Below, in pieces: positions 18,258-30,230 of a DNA stretch of 64,000 nt. The notes beneath the pieces were generated by a model, which saw only the letters and a program-made list of their open reading frames with translations, did not search any database and had not been told where the DNA came from. Position 1 is the first letter of the stretch; every line of letters starts with the position of its first letter. Made by a program: the position numbers and the translations under genes. The DNA lies in the NCBI RefSeq assembly GCF_018777385.1, contig NZ_JAFJYB010000002.1, positions 899,569-963,568 of the forward strand, read 5' to 3'. The DNA is from Candidatus Symbiopectobacterium endolongispinus (GTDB lineage: Bacteria > Pseudomonadota > Gammaproteobacteria > Enterobacterales > Enterobacteriaceae).

Positions 18258-19751
18258 ATGGAACCATTCCTGTCCCTGAGCCACGTCAGTAAAACGTTTC
18301 ATGGCACGCGTGCGCTCAATGATATTTCGCTCACCTTTATGCCGGGCGAAGTGCACTGCCTCGCCGGACAAAACGGCTGCGGCAAGTCGACGCTCATCAA
18401 GATAATCTCCGGGGTATACCAGCCGGATGCCAAGGCGCGCATTGCGCTGGGCGGTAAAATCTGGCCTAAATTGACGCCGGGTGCATCAGTAGCACAGGGC
18501 ATCCAGGTGATTTATCAGGACTTATCACTGTTTCCCAATTTGAGCGTTTGGGAAAACATCGTTATCAACCACTATCATCACGGCCTGCTGGTGAAACGCA
18601 AGGCGCTGCGCCAGATCGCAGAGCGCGCGCTGGCGAGCATCAACGTCAACTTACCGCTCGATGCGCAGGTGGAGTCGCTCTCGATTGCGCGCTGCCAACT
18701 GGTGGCTATCTGCCGGGCGTTAGCGCAGGATGCCAGGCTGCTCATTATGGATGAACCCACTGCCCCCTTGACGCATCAGGAAATGGAAGGGTTGCTGCAC
18801 GTGGTGCGCCAACTGCGTGAGCGCGGTATCTGCGTGGTGTTTGTTGGCCACCGGTTGGAAGAAGTCATGGCGGTATCCGATCGTATCACTGTGCTAAAAG
18901 ACGGCAACCTGGTGGGAACCTATCCCGCCAACGAAATGAGTACGCGCCAGCTCGGCATGTTGATGACCGGGCAAGTTTTTGACTACCACATCCGCGAACC
19001 TTGGCAGGGTGATGCGGCTCGCAAGGTGCTGGAGTTGCTGGAGGTGCGGCAGCTTAGCCGCGCGGACGAGTACCGTGATATCTCATTTTCGCTCGGCGCG
19101 GGGGAAATTGTTTCCATCATAGGACTGCTGGGAGCGGGGCGCACCGAGCTCTGCCTGAGTCTGTTTGGTATGACGCGCCCTGACAGCGGAGAGGTACGAA
19201 TCGACGGTCAAACGGTGCAGTTGCGCAGCAACCGTGACGCACTGCGCTATGGCATTGGCTATGTGTCGGAAGACCGTATGTCACGCGGGTTGGTGATGGC
19301 GCAGTCCATTGAGGACAACATTATCAGCACAGTTTTCGACAAGGTGCGCAATGCTTGCGGGCTGATCCGCAAAAAACAGGTGCAGGCGGTAGTGAACCGA
19401 CCGATCGCCGCGCTGAGTATCAAAGCCCCCGATCCACGCTTGTCGGTGAGCACGCTGTCGGGAGGCAACACGCAGCGCATTTCCATTGCCAAATGGCTGG
19501 CAATCGATCCACGGGTACTGATTATGGACAGTCCCACGGTCGGCGTCGATATCGCCAATAAAGCCGGGATTTATCACATCATCAGCGAACTGGCTGCACA
19601 AGGGATCGCCATCCTGATGATCTGTGATGAACTGGATGAAGCCTGGTATCAAAGTCACCGTATCCTGGTGATGAAACAGGGGGAAATCCATCATACGTTC
19701 ACCCCTGGCACCAGTAACCCCACGGAGATTGCCGGAGTTGTAAATGGCTGA
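18258..19751 (+). CDS. Sugar ABC transporter ATPase, RbsA/MglA/LsrA class
   Basis: Two-domain ATPase of a CUT2 importer, about 497 residues, the expected size. The first domain has Walker A GQNGCGKST (near residue 38) and Walker B LLIMDEPTAPLT. The second has the degenerate Walker A IGLLGAGRTE typical of the family, plus LSGGNTQRISIAKWL and VLIMDSPTVGVDI. A TTG-initiated version from 18243 is possible, but ATG 18258 has the GGGGG at 18248-18252 at suitable distance. The stop overlaps the permease ATG by 8 bases. The protein is intact although the binding protein and second permease are broken. Confidence 0.9.
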   Translation: MEPFLSLSHVSKTFHGTRALNDISLTFMPGEVHCLAGQNGCGKSTLIKIISGVYQPDAKARIALGGKIWPKLTPGASVAQGIQVIYQDLSLFPNLSVWENIVINHYHHGLLVKRKALRQIAERALASINVNLPLDAQVESLSIARCQLVAICRALAQDARLLIMDEPTAPLTHQEMEGLLHVVRQLRERGICVVFVGHRLEEVMAVSDRITVLKDGNLVGTYPANEMSTRQLGMLMTGQVFDYHIREPWQGDAARKVLELLEVRQLSRADEYRDISFSLGAGEIVSIIGLLGAGRTELCLSLFGMTRPDSGEVRIDGQTVQLRSNRDALRYGIGYVSEDRMSRGLVMAQSIEDNIISTVFDKVRNACGLIRKKQVQAVVNRPIAALSIKAPDPRLSVSTLSGGNTQRISIAKWLAIDPRVLIMDSPTVGVDIANKAGIYHIISELAAQGIAILMICDELDEAWYQSHRILVMKQGEIHHTFTPGTSNPTEIAGVVNG

Positions 19752-20718
19752 TTTAAAAAATTACCGGCATGAAATATGGCTGGCGTTGCTGATTCTGGTG
19801 CTGTTTATCGGGTTGGCCTGGCGTAGCGATGAATTTCTGACGCTGGGGAATTTGTACGATTTGGTCAACAACTACGCCATGTTGACTATTCTGGCCTGCG
19901 GACTGTTCATGGTGCTGATTTCCGGCGGGATTGATATCTCGTTTCCTGCCATGGCAATCATCGCGCAGTACGTGATGGTGCTGATACTGCGCGATATCGG
20001 TGGCAATTTTGTCGTGGCTTACCTGATTGCCGGCGGTGTGGGCATCCTGCTTGGCAGTGTGAATGCCATTCTGGTTAATCGGCTGCGGGTGCCTTCCATC
20101 ATCATTACCATCTCTACGCTGAACATCTTTTACGGTCTGCTGCTGTGGTTTAGCAAATGGGTGTGGCTGTACGACTTCCCCACATGGTTTGAGTCAGGCT
20201 TTATGCTGTTCAAGTACACTGATGCTGATGGTTACGACTATGGGTTGGGGTTGCCCATGCTCACCATGTTCGCGGTGTTGGCATTGACCGCTTTTATCAT
20301 GAATTTCACCACCGTTGGACGCAAGATTTATGCCCTAGGTGGAAATCGTGAATCGGCCAGCCGTCTTGGATTTAGCGTATTGCTTCTGCAATGGTTTGTT
20401 TATGGCTATATGGGACTGATGTCCGGCGTGGCTGGCGTAGTGCAATACTGGACGGTGCGCACCGTCGCCCAGGACTCGCTGCTGGGCTACGAATTGACGG
20501 TGCTGGCTGCGGTGGTGCTAGGCGGCACTAGCCTGGTGGGTGGGCGTGGCACGCTTATCGGTACCGCGCTCGGGGTGATCCTGCTGGCAGTGTTGCAGAA
20601 TGGGCTCAATTTGCTGGGAGTCTCTTCCTATTGGCAGACCTTGATCACCGGCATCATCATTGTGGTTAGCATCAGTGCCACAGCGTGGAGCCAGCACCAA
20701 AACCGGAGTCTGCTATGA
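19744..20718 (+). CDS. Sugar ABC transporter permease 1, RbsC/LsrC class
   Basis: Membrane subunit of 324 residues with about eight to ten hydrophobic segments. The family motif region is present near residues 195-210 (GRKIYALGGNRESASRLG), followed by LAAVVLGGTSLVGGRGTLIGT near 258-278. It overlaps both neighbours by a few bases, so it is translated as part of one operon. Intact. Confidence 0.9.
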   Translation: MADLKNYRHEIWLALLILVLFIGLAWRSDEFLTLGNLYDLVNNYAMLTILACGLFMVLISGGIDISFPAMAIIAQYVMVLILRDIGGNFVVAYLIAGGVGILLGSVNAILVNRLRVPSIIITISTLNIFYGLLLWFSKWVWLYDFPTWFESGFMLFKYTDADGYDYGLGLPMLTMFAVLALTAFIMNFTTVGRKIYALGGNRESASRLGFSVLLLQWFVYGYMGLMSGVAGVVQYWTVRTVAQDSLLGYELTVLAAVVLGGTSLVGGRGTLIGTALGVILLAVLQNGLNLLGVSSYWQTLITGIIIVVSISATAWSQHQNRSLL

Positions 20719-21574
20719 AGATATCGCTGCGCGAGAACGTAGAAACCTACCTGATGGGCTTGCTGGTGCTGACAGTGATTGGGTTTAGCATCACCATGCT
20801 GTGCGATGGCATCAACCTGTCGATCATTTCGACGGCGAATGCCTGCTCGTCGGTGATGGCCTGAGTGGCAGTCAGTTACCCGTCGTCGCTGTTGACCGTG
20901 ATTGCCACGCTGACGGCGGGCGTTGGGGCGGCTGCGCTGATTGGGCTGTGTAACGGCGTGTTGATTGCGGGCCTCAGGGTATCGCCGATCCTGGCGACGC
21001 TTGGCATGATGACGTTGCTCAAGGGGATCAATATTTTGATTACGTGTGGCAGTGCCATTGCCAATTATCCCGAATGGGTACTGTGGTTAAATCGCGCACA
21101 GTAGTTTGGTGTGCCGCTACCGATGTGGCTGTTTGTGGTAGTTGCCATCGGGCTCTGGCTGGTGCTGGAGCGCAGTACGTTGGGCAGGGCTATTTATCTT
21201 ATCGGCTCCAATGAGCGCGCCACCGGATATTCCGGCATCAATACGCGTCGGGTGCTGGTGTGGGTGTATGTGATTTCCGCACTGTTGTGCGCCGTGGCGG
21301 CATTTTTAATGATGTCGAAACTCAATTCTGCCAAAGCCTCTTACGGGGAGTCTTACCTGTTGACCTACATTCTGGCGGTGGTGCTTGGCGGTGTGAATCC
21401 CGATGGCGGTAGCGGAAAGATTGTCGGCATGGTGCTGGCATTGATCCTGCTGCAAACTATTGAAAGCGGCTTCAATATTATGGGCGTCAGCCCGTACCTC
21501 ACTCTGGCGCTGTGGGGGCTCTGCTGCTGTGTTTCATTGGCGCGAAAGGGCAATTGGGGCTTAACAAGGCGTAA
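20715..21574 (+). pseudogene. Sugar ABC transporter permease 2, two nonsense codons and a frameshift
   Basis: Second permease of the operon; its ATG overlaps the stop of permease 1 by 4 bases. One continuous frame is interrupted by TGA at 20862-20864 and TAG at 21102-21104. Between and after these it shows normal family sequence (LIGLCNGVLIAGLRVSPILATLGMMTLLKG; GRAIYLIGSNERATGYSGI; VVLGGVNPDGGSGKI). Near 21510-21516 loss of one G in a G run shifts the true C-terminus (CFIGAKGQLGLNKA) into another frame, with a stop at 21572-21574. Confidence 0.85.
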
Positions 21575-21627
21575 TCATGGCCCGGTAGCGGACTCACTGC
21601 CGTCCGCTACCGGCGTGTCAGCGGCGG

Positions 21628-24600
21628 TTATCTGGCCGCGTTATTACCTAATGCAATCTCCACCTGATGGGATTGCCCGTCGTCGATGAGCGGTATTTTG
21701 CCTTGCGGCAGTTCGTTACCATCCAGTGTCAGACGGTATTCGCCGCTGCTGTTACGCAGGGTGATGTCATAGTGGCTGCTGCCGAACTGATAACTGAGGC
21801 TGGCCGACGGCCAGTCGTGGGGCAGTTCGGTAGCAATGGTGAGTACATCTCCGTGGCGTGTCACCCCCAGCAGCGCTTCGATAATCAGGCGATAGGCCCA
21901 GCCCGCCGGACCGGTATACCAACTCCAGCCACCGCCCCCGGTATGAGGTTCGACGCTGTAGATATCCGCCGTCATTACATAGGGTTCGACTTTATAGCGC
22001 GCCGCAGCCTGCGAGGTCAGGTTGTGGTTGATCGGATTGATCATCGACCAAAGCTCCCAGGCACGCGCCCGATTGCCGCTATGCGCAAACGCCATGATCG
22101 CCCAAATCGCACCGTGGGTGTACTGTCCACCGTTTTCCCGCACGCCGGGCACGTAGCCTTGAATGTATCCCGGGTTTGGCCCGTTGCCATTAAACGGGGG
22201 TGTCAGCAGTTGGATGAAGCCGGCGTCCTGATTGACCAGGTAGGTATCCAACGCCCTCATGGCCTGTGCACTGCGTTGCGGGTTACCCGCGCCTGACAGC
22301 ACCGACCAGCTTTGGGCAATGGCATCGATTTGGCATTCCGTTGACAGGTGCGAGCCCAGCGGCTCTCCGTTGTCAAAATAGCCACGGCGATACCAGGCTA
22401 CGTCCCAGGCATGGGCTTCAATCTTTTGTGCAATTGCTTCGCATGTTCGCGGCAGCGGGTGGCAATGGTATGTTCCTGACGGCGCTCGGCCAGTGCGGCA
22501 AAGCGCTGCAAAATATCGTACAGGAAGAAGGCCAACCAGACGCTTTCGCCTTTACCTTCCAGTCCTACCAGGTTCATGCCATCGTTCCAGTCCCCGGCCC
22601 CCATCAGTGGCAAACCGTGGCGACCAGTGGCAAGCCCGTGCTCGATAGCGCGCACGCTGTGTTGCCACAACGTTTCAGACTGCGCACTGACCACTGGCTG
22701 CTCGTAGGCCGACTCTTCTAATCATCCGAGCAGCGGGTGCGCACCCCATTGCCCAAAGGTGGATGCCACCAGTGTTGTACATCCCCTTCAATAAACTGGC
22801 GTGAGGCGCAGAGTAAAAGTTGATCGTGCAGCCGCTCGGGGGCGGCATGGCTGAGTGCCAGCGTGTCCTGAAGCTGATCGCGAAAACCAAATGCGCCGCC
22901 GGATTGGTAATAACCGCTGCGCGCCATGATGCAACACGCCAGAGTCTGGTACAGCAGCCAGCCGTTGGCTAGCAGATTAACGGCGGCATCGGGCGTATTG
23001 ACGATGACCTTATCAAGCATCTGGTGCCAATAACGGTGTACGTCGGCCAACTCGCGCTGGGCGGCGGTTTCATTCAGGTAACGCGCAATCAGCGCTTCAG
23101 CCTCCTGCTGGTTGTTACCCATGCCGAGTGCGAACACCAGCGTTTGCCGATCGCCATCGATCAACGTGATAACGGACTATACGGTGGCACAGGGTTCGAT
23201 CCCTGCTCCGGTTTTCTCCGACAGCGTGCTATGCGCCATGGCTGCCGGACGATAGCGCGAACCGTTGCGTCCGAGAAACTCACGCCGATCGGCGGTAAAT
23301 GAACACTGCGCGCCGCTGACGGCGAAAAACGCCGTTTGCTCCGAGCCGTTACTGACGTAATGGTTAGTGACCAGAATTCCGCAGCCTTTGTGTACGTTGG
23401 CCGGACGCGTTGCAACGTGCAGCACGCTGGAAAGACGAGAAACGCCGAGCACCCATTCAACGTAGCAGGTTGCGGAAAGCTTGCGTGTACGGCCTGAACG
23501 GTTGTGAAGGGTGAGCATAGCGAGTTTCACCGGGGCATCCAGCGCGACCAGTACGGTTAATTCGCTGTCAATACCGGTTTCGCGATGGGCAAATACACTA
23601 TAGCCAAAGCCGTGACGCGATAGGTAAGCCCCCTGACCGCGTAGGGGGAGCGTGGTTGGCGACCATACAGCACCACTCTCTTAATCACGTAAGTAAAAAG
23701 ATTCCCCAGAGCGGTCGCTGATCGGATCGTTTCCCCAGGGCGTTAACCGGTATTCATGGGCATTTTCATACCAGGTGTAGGCTTGTCCCGCTTCTGAAAC
23801 GACGCTGCCGAACTGGGCGTTAGCCAGCACATTCGACCAGGGGGTAGGGGTCGTTTTACCTTCGTTCAACACGATGTGGTATTCCCGGCCATCCGCAGAG
23901 AACCCCCCGATACCATTGAAAAATTGCAGGTTGTATGTGTCGGGATGCCAGAGATGACAGTGTGCGCTATCTCCTGACGTTCGGGCTATTCGCGTGGTTT
24001 GAGGAGCAACAGTGCCGGACAGTTTTTGGGTCAACGGTGTTGAGAGGTCACCGGCACGATCGTCGAGCAAAACATGCGCCACGCTCATCAATAGCAGGCG
24101 ATCCTCGGCGGAGAGCTGTTCACCGTTGCGCACGAAGATGCCGCCCGGTTTGTCGATTTGATTGCCTTCTGCGCAGGCGGTGATCAGGTTGATGATGCGG
24201 TGATGCAGTTCCTGCTGGTAGCCACCTTGACGGGTGTTGAGGATAACCATATCCAACTTCAGGCCTTTTAGCCGCCAGTAGTGGTGCGCCTGAATAAGTG
24301 CAGTGATCAGCGTCATGCTTTCATCGCTGGTGACGGTCAACAGCACAATCGGCAAGTCGCCAGAAATTCCCCATCCCCACAGACCAGATTGCCCTCGACG
24401 GTTACGCGTGATGACGTGCCCTTCAGCGCGTAATTCCGCCACAGGGAACAGCACGGCGCTGGCAAGACGGTTGAACAGGGCCGCGTCGTCCTCATTGGCA
24501 TTGATTTGCCGCAGCAAAATATGGCTGTGGGAACTCGCCAATTCAAATACCCGGTTGGCAATCGGCCCATCGCGGTATTTCTCCATCAGCGCCTGACTGT

Positions 24601-27600
24601 GGGTGCGGCTTTCCGTCACGCCATAGAACACGTCTATCGTGACCGGAACGCCGGGTGGCAATACCACGCTCTGACGTATCGCCAGAATAGGATCGAGTAC
24701 GGCACCAGCACTATTGCTTAGTGGACCGGATTGGCGCAGTGCGGTGGCCGTGGCGGGCACATGTCCGCGCCCCAGGAAAGCGGCTCGGTCAGTATCAAAG
24801 GACACCGTACTTTCCACCTGTCCACGCACCACCGCCATGTGGAACAGCCAGGGCCCGCGTTCTTCCGGGGCGCGTGGACGACGGTGGCACAAAATGGCAT
24901 CCCGGTCAGGGACCAGTTTGGTTTGCACAAACAGGTTGCTGAATGCCGGATGGGCCAGATCGCTTGCCATGGGGGCCAGCACCACCTCGGCATAGGTGGT
25001 CAGTGCAATGGTGCGTGGGTGACGCCCGCGATGCAGCAGGGTTATCCGGCGCAGTTCGATATCATCTTCCGGTGACACTACAATATGGGTTTTTACGCGC
25101 AGGCTGTCCGCTTTGCGGGTGAACTCGGCGCCGGCATCAGTGAAAATCACCTCGTAGTGGCTGGCCACATCACCGTCGGCTTGCCAGGTGGTAGTCATGG
25201 TTGGAAAGCAACTGCACTTCAGGAAGCGGCGCATCGGCGTCATGAAAGCGACGCGGTTGGTATTGTGCCGGTTTGAGTCGACCATCGTAGGTATCGAAGT
25301 GCCGACGTGGGCTGTAGGGCTCAATGGCTTCAGGAACACATTCTTGCAGCAGGCGCGCAGATTGAAACGCCGCACTCGACATAAAACGTTCAACCATCGG
25401 TGCACCCAAGAGTACATGAGAGAGCGCCTGAAAGGCCATGCCTTGGTGGTGTGCCATCCACGAACGCACTATGGCATAGGTCTGCCCGCTGGCTAAACGC
25501 GACGGGTGTAATCCAGCGTTTCATAGAAGCCATATTCACCGTGAGCGCCGAGCTTTTTCAACTGCGCCAGATTGTCGCAGGACTTATCCGGGATGTTCAT
25601 CAGTGCCATTAACGTGGCGTAAGGGGCGATCACCGTATCATCGGCCAACCCACGACGCAGGCCGAGGTCCGGCACACCGAACGCGTGATACTGGTAATTT
25701 TGCGCGGCATCGAAAGCGTAATAACCCGATTCGGAAATGCCCCACGGCACGCCACGCTCTCATCCCCAGCGTATCTGGCGCTCGACGGCAGACTGGCTCA
25801 TCTTCTCCAGCAAACTGCCGGGATAGGTCGGCACCACCAGATTGGGCATCAAGTATTCGAACATCGAACCGCTCCAGGACATCAGCGCAGTTTCATTGTC
25901 GATTTTGGTAAACAACCGACCCAGCGCCGACCAGCTTTTCACCGGCAACTGGTTGGTGGCGATGGCCATGAAACTGGTCAGACGGATTTCTGAAGGCAGC
26001 AGATCGTAATGGCTGCTATACAGCGCGTTATTTTCAACGTTGAATCCCACGCTGAGCCGGTTGGTAGTGACATTGTAGAGAAACGCAAAGTCCATCTGGG
26101 CATGTTGGTGCAGACGCTGTTCGATGTTTGCCATCAGGCTAAGCTGTGCGTGTGCTTCGTGCACCGTTGCTGCGTCAGGCGTTCCCGAACCGGCAGGGCT
26201 GGCCTGAGCCAACTAGGAGAGCGACGGTAGCGGGGCGTCGCCCCAATCCTCTGGCAGCCAGCCAAGCAGCGTCGACCAGGCGTCGCACAGCGCACTCAAC
26301 TGTTGATGAAGGCGTTCAACCCAGCGCTGAACCTGCTGCTCATTCGTATGGCACAGGTTGAGTAATCGACTGGCGAGGTCGCACATGTGCACCAGTTCAC
26401 CAAATAAGGCCGTAGGTGAGAGTGAGGCGGCGCGAGTACAGTGGCGCTGCATTTGGCGCAGTGTGGTTGGCGCATTCCGGCCCCAGAGCCTGACCAGAAT
26501 CCGCAGCGTATCATCAAGACCAGCCACAACCTGTGCGGCATCAAAAACCGGCTGATGACGCAGTAAGCGCATGGCCGCGTGCAGCGTGAGCAGGTGACCG
26601 GTCATATTGCCACTGTCAACGCTGGATATGTAGCGCGGGGACGGCGGGGTCAGCGTGCGAGTGTCGTACCAGTTATACAAATGGCCGCGATAATGCTCCA
26701 GTTTGTCCAGCGTATCCAGGGTGGATGCGATGCGCGTCAGAGCACCTTCCAGCGGTAGATAGCCGAAATCACGGGCAGTCAGCGTTGCCATCAACGAAAG
26801 ACCAATGTTGGTGGGTGAAGTGCGATGAGCTATAACTGCGTGCGGCGTTTCCTGATAATTGTCCGGCGGCAGCCAGTTGTCGCCTGCGGTGACAAAGGTA
26901 TCGAAAAATGCCCAAATTTCCCGGCTGTTTTGTCGCAGTCGTCTCTGCTGCTTGCTTGTCAGCACCGTTCGCTGGGGTTGTGGTTCGCGGCTCATCCAGC
27001 CCATCAGTAGCGGCGTGAGACACCAGAGCGCCCCAAGAGGCAGTGCCACCGTCAACGACATAGGCGCAAACTGTGCGCTAAGCAGCGGAAGTGCCAGTCC
27101 TGTCGCTACGTTGAGCCACATGGCGCGGTAAAAACGCCTTGGCGTCGTGTCGCGTTGCGCGTTGCACTGTGCAAATGGGGTCCATTGATTGAGGTTACGT
27201 CGGCTGAAACCTAGTCGCCACAGGGTGATGGCGTGTAGCGAATACCCTGCGCGGTGCGGCAGAGTGAGAATCTCGATGCCCATACGCAGTAAGCGTTGGC
27301 GTGCGCCGCGAATCACTAACCGCACATGCTGCTCGAATGGACGTCTCCGAGGCTTGCTGATGATGCCCTGAAACGTGGACAGCAGCGTGGGCAGCAGCAT
27401 TGTCAGCGTTAATGCTGACAGCCAATAGGCCTTGTTGGGCACGACTAACAAGGCGCAGAGCAACACTGTTAAAAATGCAGGCTGTACCAGGCTACGGCGC
27501 AAATTATCGAACAGTTTCCAACGTGAAAGCAGGCTCAATGGGTTTTTAGGCACGCATCACCTGGGGCTTCAGCCAGTTAAGCAGTTGCCAGTCGCCCCGA

Positions 27601-29959
27601 ATCCAGCGTGTGCGGCGGGCCACATCAGTCAGATAATGGTTCTGGTACTGTTCGTACAGCAGCACGTTGCTGACCAGTCCTGAACGGGCATAACAGCCTT
27701 CGAGCAGATCGTAGCTTAGCACCAAATTTCCGGACATACCTGCTGCGTTGCGGCAATAAAGGTATCCACATCGTAGATACCTTTGCCAATAAAAGAGCCT
27801 TCGCCAAACAGATCCTGATATATGTCAGATAACATCATGGTGTAGGGATCGTTGCCTGCCGCACCGCTGAACAATGAGGCATAACGACCTTGCCCTTAAC
27901 GGGGGATCTCCTCTGCCATTCCCGGCTGCAAAATACCATAGTCTGCAACCACGCGCTGGCAAGCCGGATCGTACTGCGGATGGTTGAGGGGATGTGTCAG
28001 CGTGGCAATCAGTTTGTGTGCGGTGTCACGCGGCAGCACGGTATCGCAATCAAGTGTGATGACATATTTGATCGTGTTTACCGGGCCCGTTGCGTTACCG
28101 ACAATGTGGGAAAATTGCCCTTCTGGATGGCGCAGCCAGTGGTTTAACAGGGCCAGCTTACCGCGCTTTCGCTCATACCCCATCCATACCCCTTGTTTTG
28201 GGTTCCAGGCGGGTGCGCGGTGCAGCAGATAAAAGGCCGGATCGCTGTCACGGGCATAGCGGCGGTTGAGCGCGCGGGTTTGTTCGTCTGCCCATGCCAA
28301 GAGATCGTTGTGCTCCTGTGTGTCAGGGGTGGTACTGTCAACAAAATCAGTGAGCAGCGCAAAATAGAGGTGTGTACTGGTGTTCGCCAGATAGCACACT
28401 TCAAGTCGCTTGAGCAGTTTACGGATACTCTCGCGGCTGGTCAGCAGGCAGGGGATCACCACCATGCTACTGAATACGGCGGGTATCTCGCGAGAAAAAT
28501 CCATGCGAGGTAACGGCGTAGGCGCGCGGCAACGCGTGGTTGCCTCACTTAACAGGAAAGTGGCTAACTGACTGGCGACCAACATCAACGGCAGGGCTAA
28601 CAACCACAGAGTCCAGCCCATGCCATGTTCATGGGTTTTGAGCAGTAAATGAGCGGTGAACGCCGTGGTGGGTAGGCTAAGACTGCCCAGCCAGGAAAGC
28701 AGCGGGATCTGATTAAAACCGTCTCGTAATCGCGCCAGCCATGAGATGTCGGTTGCCAGTTGTTGCTCCAGACGCGCTCTTCCATCACCAATCAAATAGT
28801 AGCCCACATGGTTAGCGGTGGTACTGGCATCCCCCTCGCGTGCCAGAGCAAGCACCTGCTGTGCAATCTCACCCTAGCTGTGGTGGCTATGGCGGGCAAG
28901 CATCTCAATCACATGGCGATAGTGATCCCGGGTGTCAAAATGCATCTCGGGATAGACATCCGCAGGGTCCTGTTGCAGCGTCCGGTCAACCAGGCTCATT
29001 GCCTCGGTGAAATCTGCCCAGTGGGCTTCACTCAGTAACCGCAACCCGTTAATGCTGTTACTGACGGAAAGCTGCTGGGCGGCGAGTTGCTGACTAAAGC
29101 GCTGCGTTAGTGCGTCAGCGGTAGTGCCGTTATCCGCCAGTTGTTGTTCTAACCACGTCAGCGGCAGCATCAGCAGATGGCCTCGCCCTTGCAAGCGGCG
29201 TACTAACTCGGCCACAAACGCGCTGTTTAATGGTGGTTTGGAACGGGCCAAATCAGCAATCAACATCACCAATTCTGATGGGCGTTGTTCAGCACAGGCG
29301 ACAAGTTTGCTCACCCAGCGCTCCGCTAACTGGCGTGCCTGCTGGGTGTTTGCCACCTCAACGCTGACGCGGCGTAAATTTTCAATCAATGCCAGGCGCA
29401 ACATACCGGGCAATGCCCAGAGTTCTCCCAAGGTGAGCGGAGCCACCTCTTGATATGCAACGATAAAATGACTGAGGCTCTCTTTGTCCCATCGCCCATC
29501 GCCGTGGGCGATAATTTCGGTGGCAATGTCATAAATACGCGGGCGACGGTGGGGAGGGAGTAAAACAGGTAGCCCTTTGCCAAAATCCTTGGGTAAGTGG
29601 TACCTCACCAGACGGATTTGTTCCTCAATCAGATAGTAATTACCCAGTAACCATTCCCCTGCGGGCGTAATACTGGCTTTATCGGCGGCACTAAGCATCG
29701 AGCAATGCCGCGTGATGACCGCTTCATTCTCCGCCAGACGCCGGGTTAAATGGTAAGGCATTTATGTGGAAGATAGTTTATGGTATTTCGCCAGCGTTTT
29801 ACCGTACTGTGCCATCTGTGCGCTTGAGAAAAGTGCTGTCTTCAGAGGGTCATCATCTGCGTCTGGCGTCGCAGACCACGCCGGGGACGGTTGCCGTTGC
29901 TTTGTTAGGGAGGAAAACCATTGCGTTAAACGTATTTTCATCAGATAACTCATCACCAT
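21628..29959 (-). pseudogene. Cyclic beta-1,2-glucan synthase (NdvB/ChvB type), giant multiply disrupted gene
   Basis: Reading from 29959 down to 21628, one original protein of about 2,750-2,800 residues can be reassembled, the size of NdvB. Domain order: N-terminal region, membrane glycosyltransferase (YVITLDCDTVLPRD near 28010-28060; YQDLFGEGSFIGKGIYDVD), glycoamylase-like region (near 26.0-25.2 kb: GLADDTVIAPYATLMAL; VRSWMAHHQGMA), then tandem GH94 glycan-phosphorylase domains (FNGIGGFSADGREYHI; DQLQDTLAL; MGAGDWNDGMN). In-frame stops lie at 29762, 28874, 27896, 26213, 25760, 23681 and 23177 (lowest coordinate of each codon). Frameshifts lie near 27740, 27548, 25485 and 22425. Internal deletions lie near 25205 and 22719. 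The active enzyme would make periplasmic cyclic glucans involved in osmoadaptation and host interaction. The start codon is uncertain. Confidence 0.9.
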
Positions 29960-30091
29960 TTAAGTCTACACTGCGGCCAAATTGATTTGAGTATAGATTA
30001 AATATCGAATTATTGGTCTTTGTGCGATATTAAACTCTGTTATAGTAACCTTGGTTGATTTTATTGACTGATTATTGGTTTGATGCAAAGT

Positions 30092-30171
30092 AATAGCGAA
30101 AGTGGCCATGAATTCAATTCATAACGCTATTGCCCTTTTCAGGGATTAATCAGGCGCTACCTATCAGGTAG
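30092..30171 (+). promoter_or_regulatory. Leader with two inverted repeats before the Bcr-like gene
   Basis: The 271-base gap between the divergent glucan synthase and drug-exporter genes is AT-rich upstream. It contains AATAGCG (30092-30098) paired with CGCTATT (30125-30131), and a tight hairpin CTACCT/AGGTAG with a three-base loop (30157-30171) about 60 bases before the ATG. It may be a transcribed leader; no known riboswitch consensus was recognised. Confidence 0.35.
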
Positions 30172-30230
30172 GATGCGAAAGTACGCTGGCCCTTCTGATG
30201 GCCTTGGCGCTAACGGCTTAGTGAATAAAC

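Noticed and set aside
23681..25417. Stand-alone 578-residue protein
   Set aside because: It is one fragment of the cyclic glucan synthase; its first about 70 residues are out-of-frame sequence before the true coding begins near 25205.
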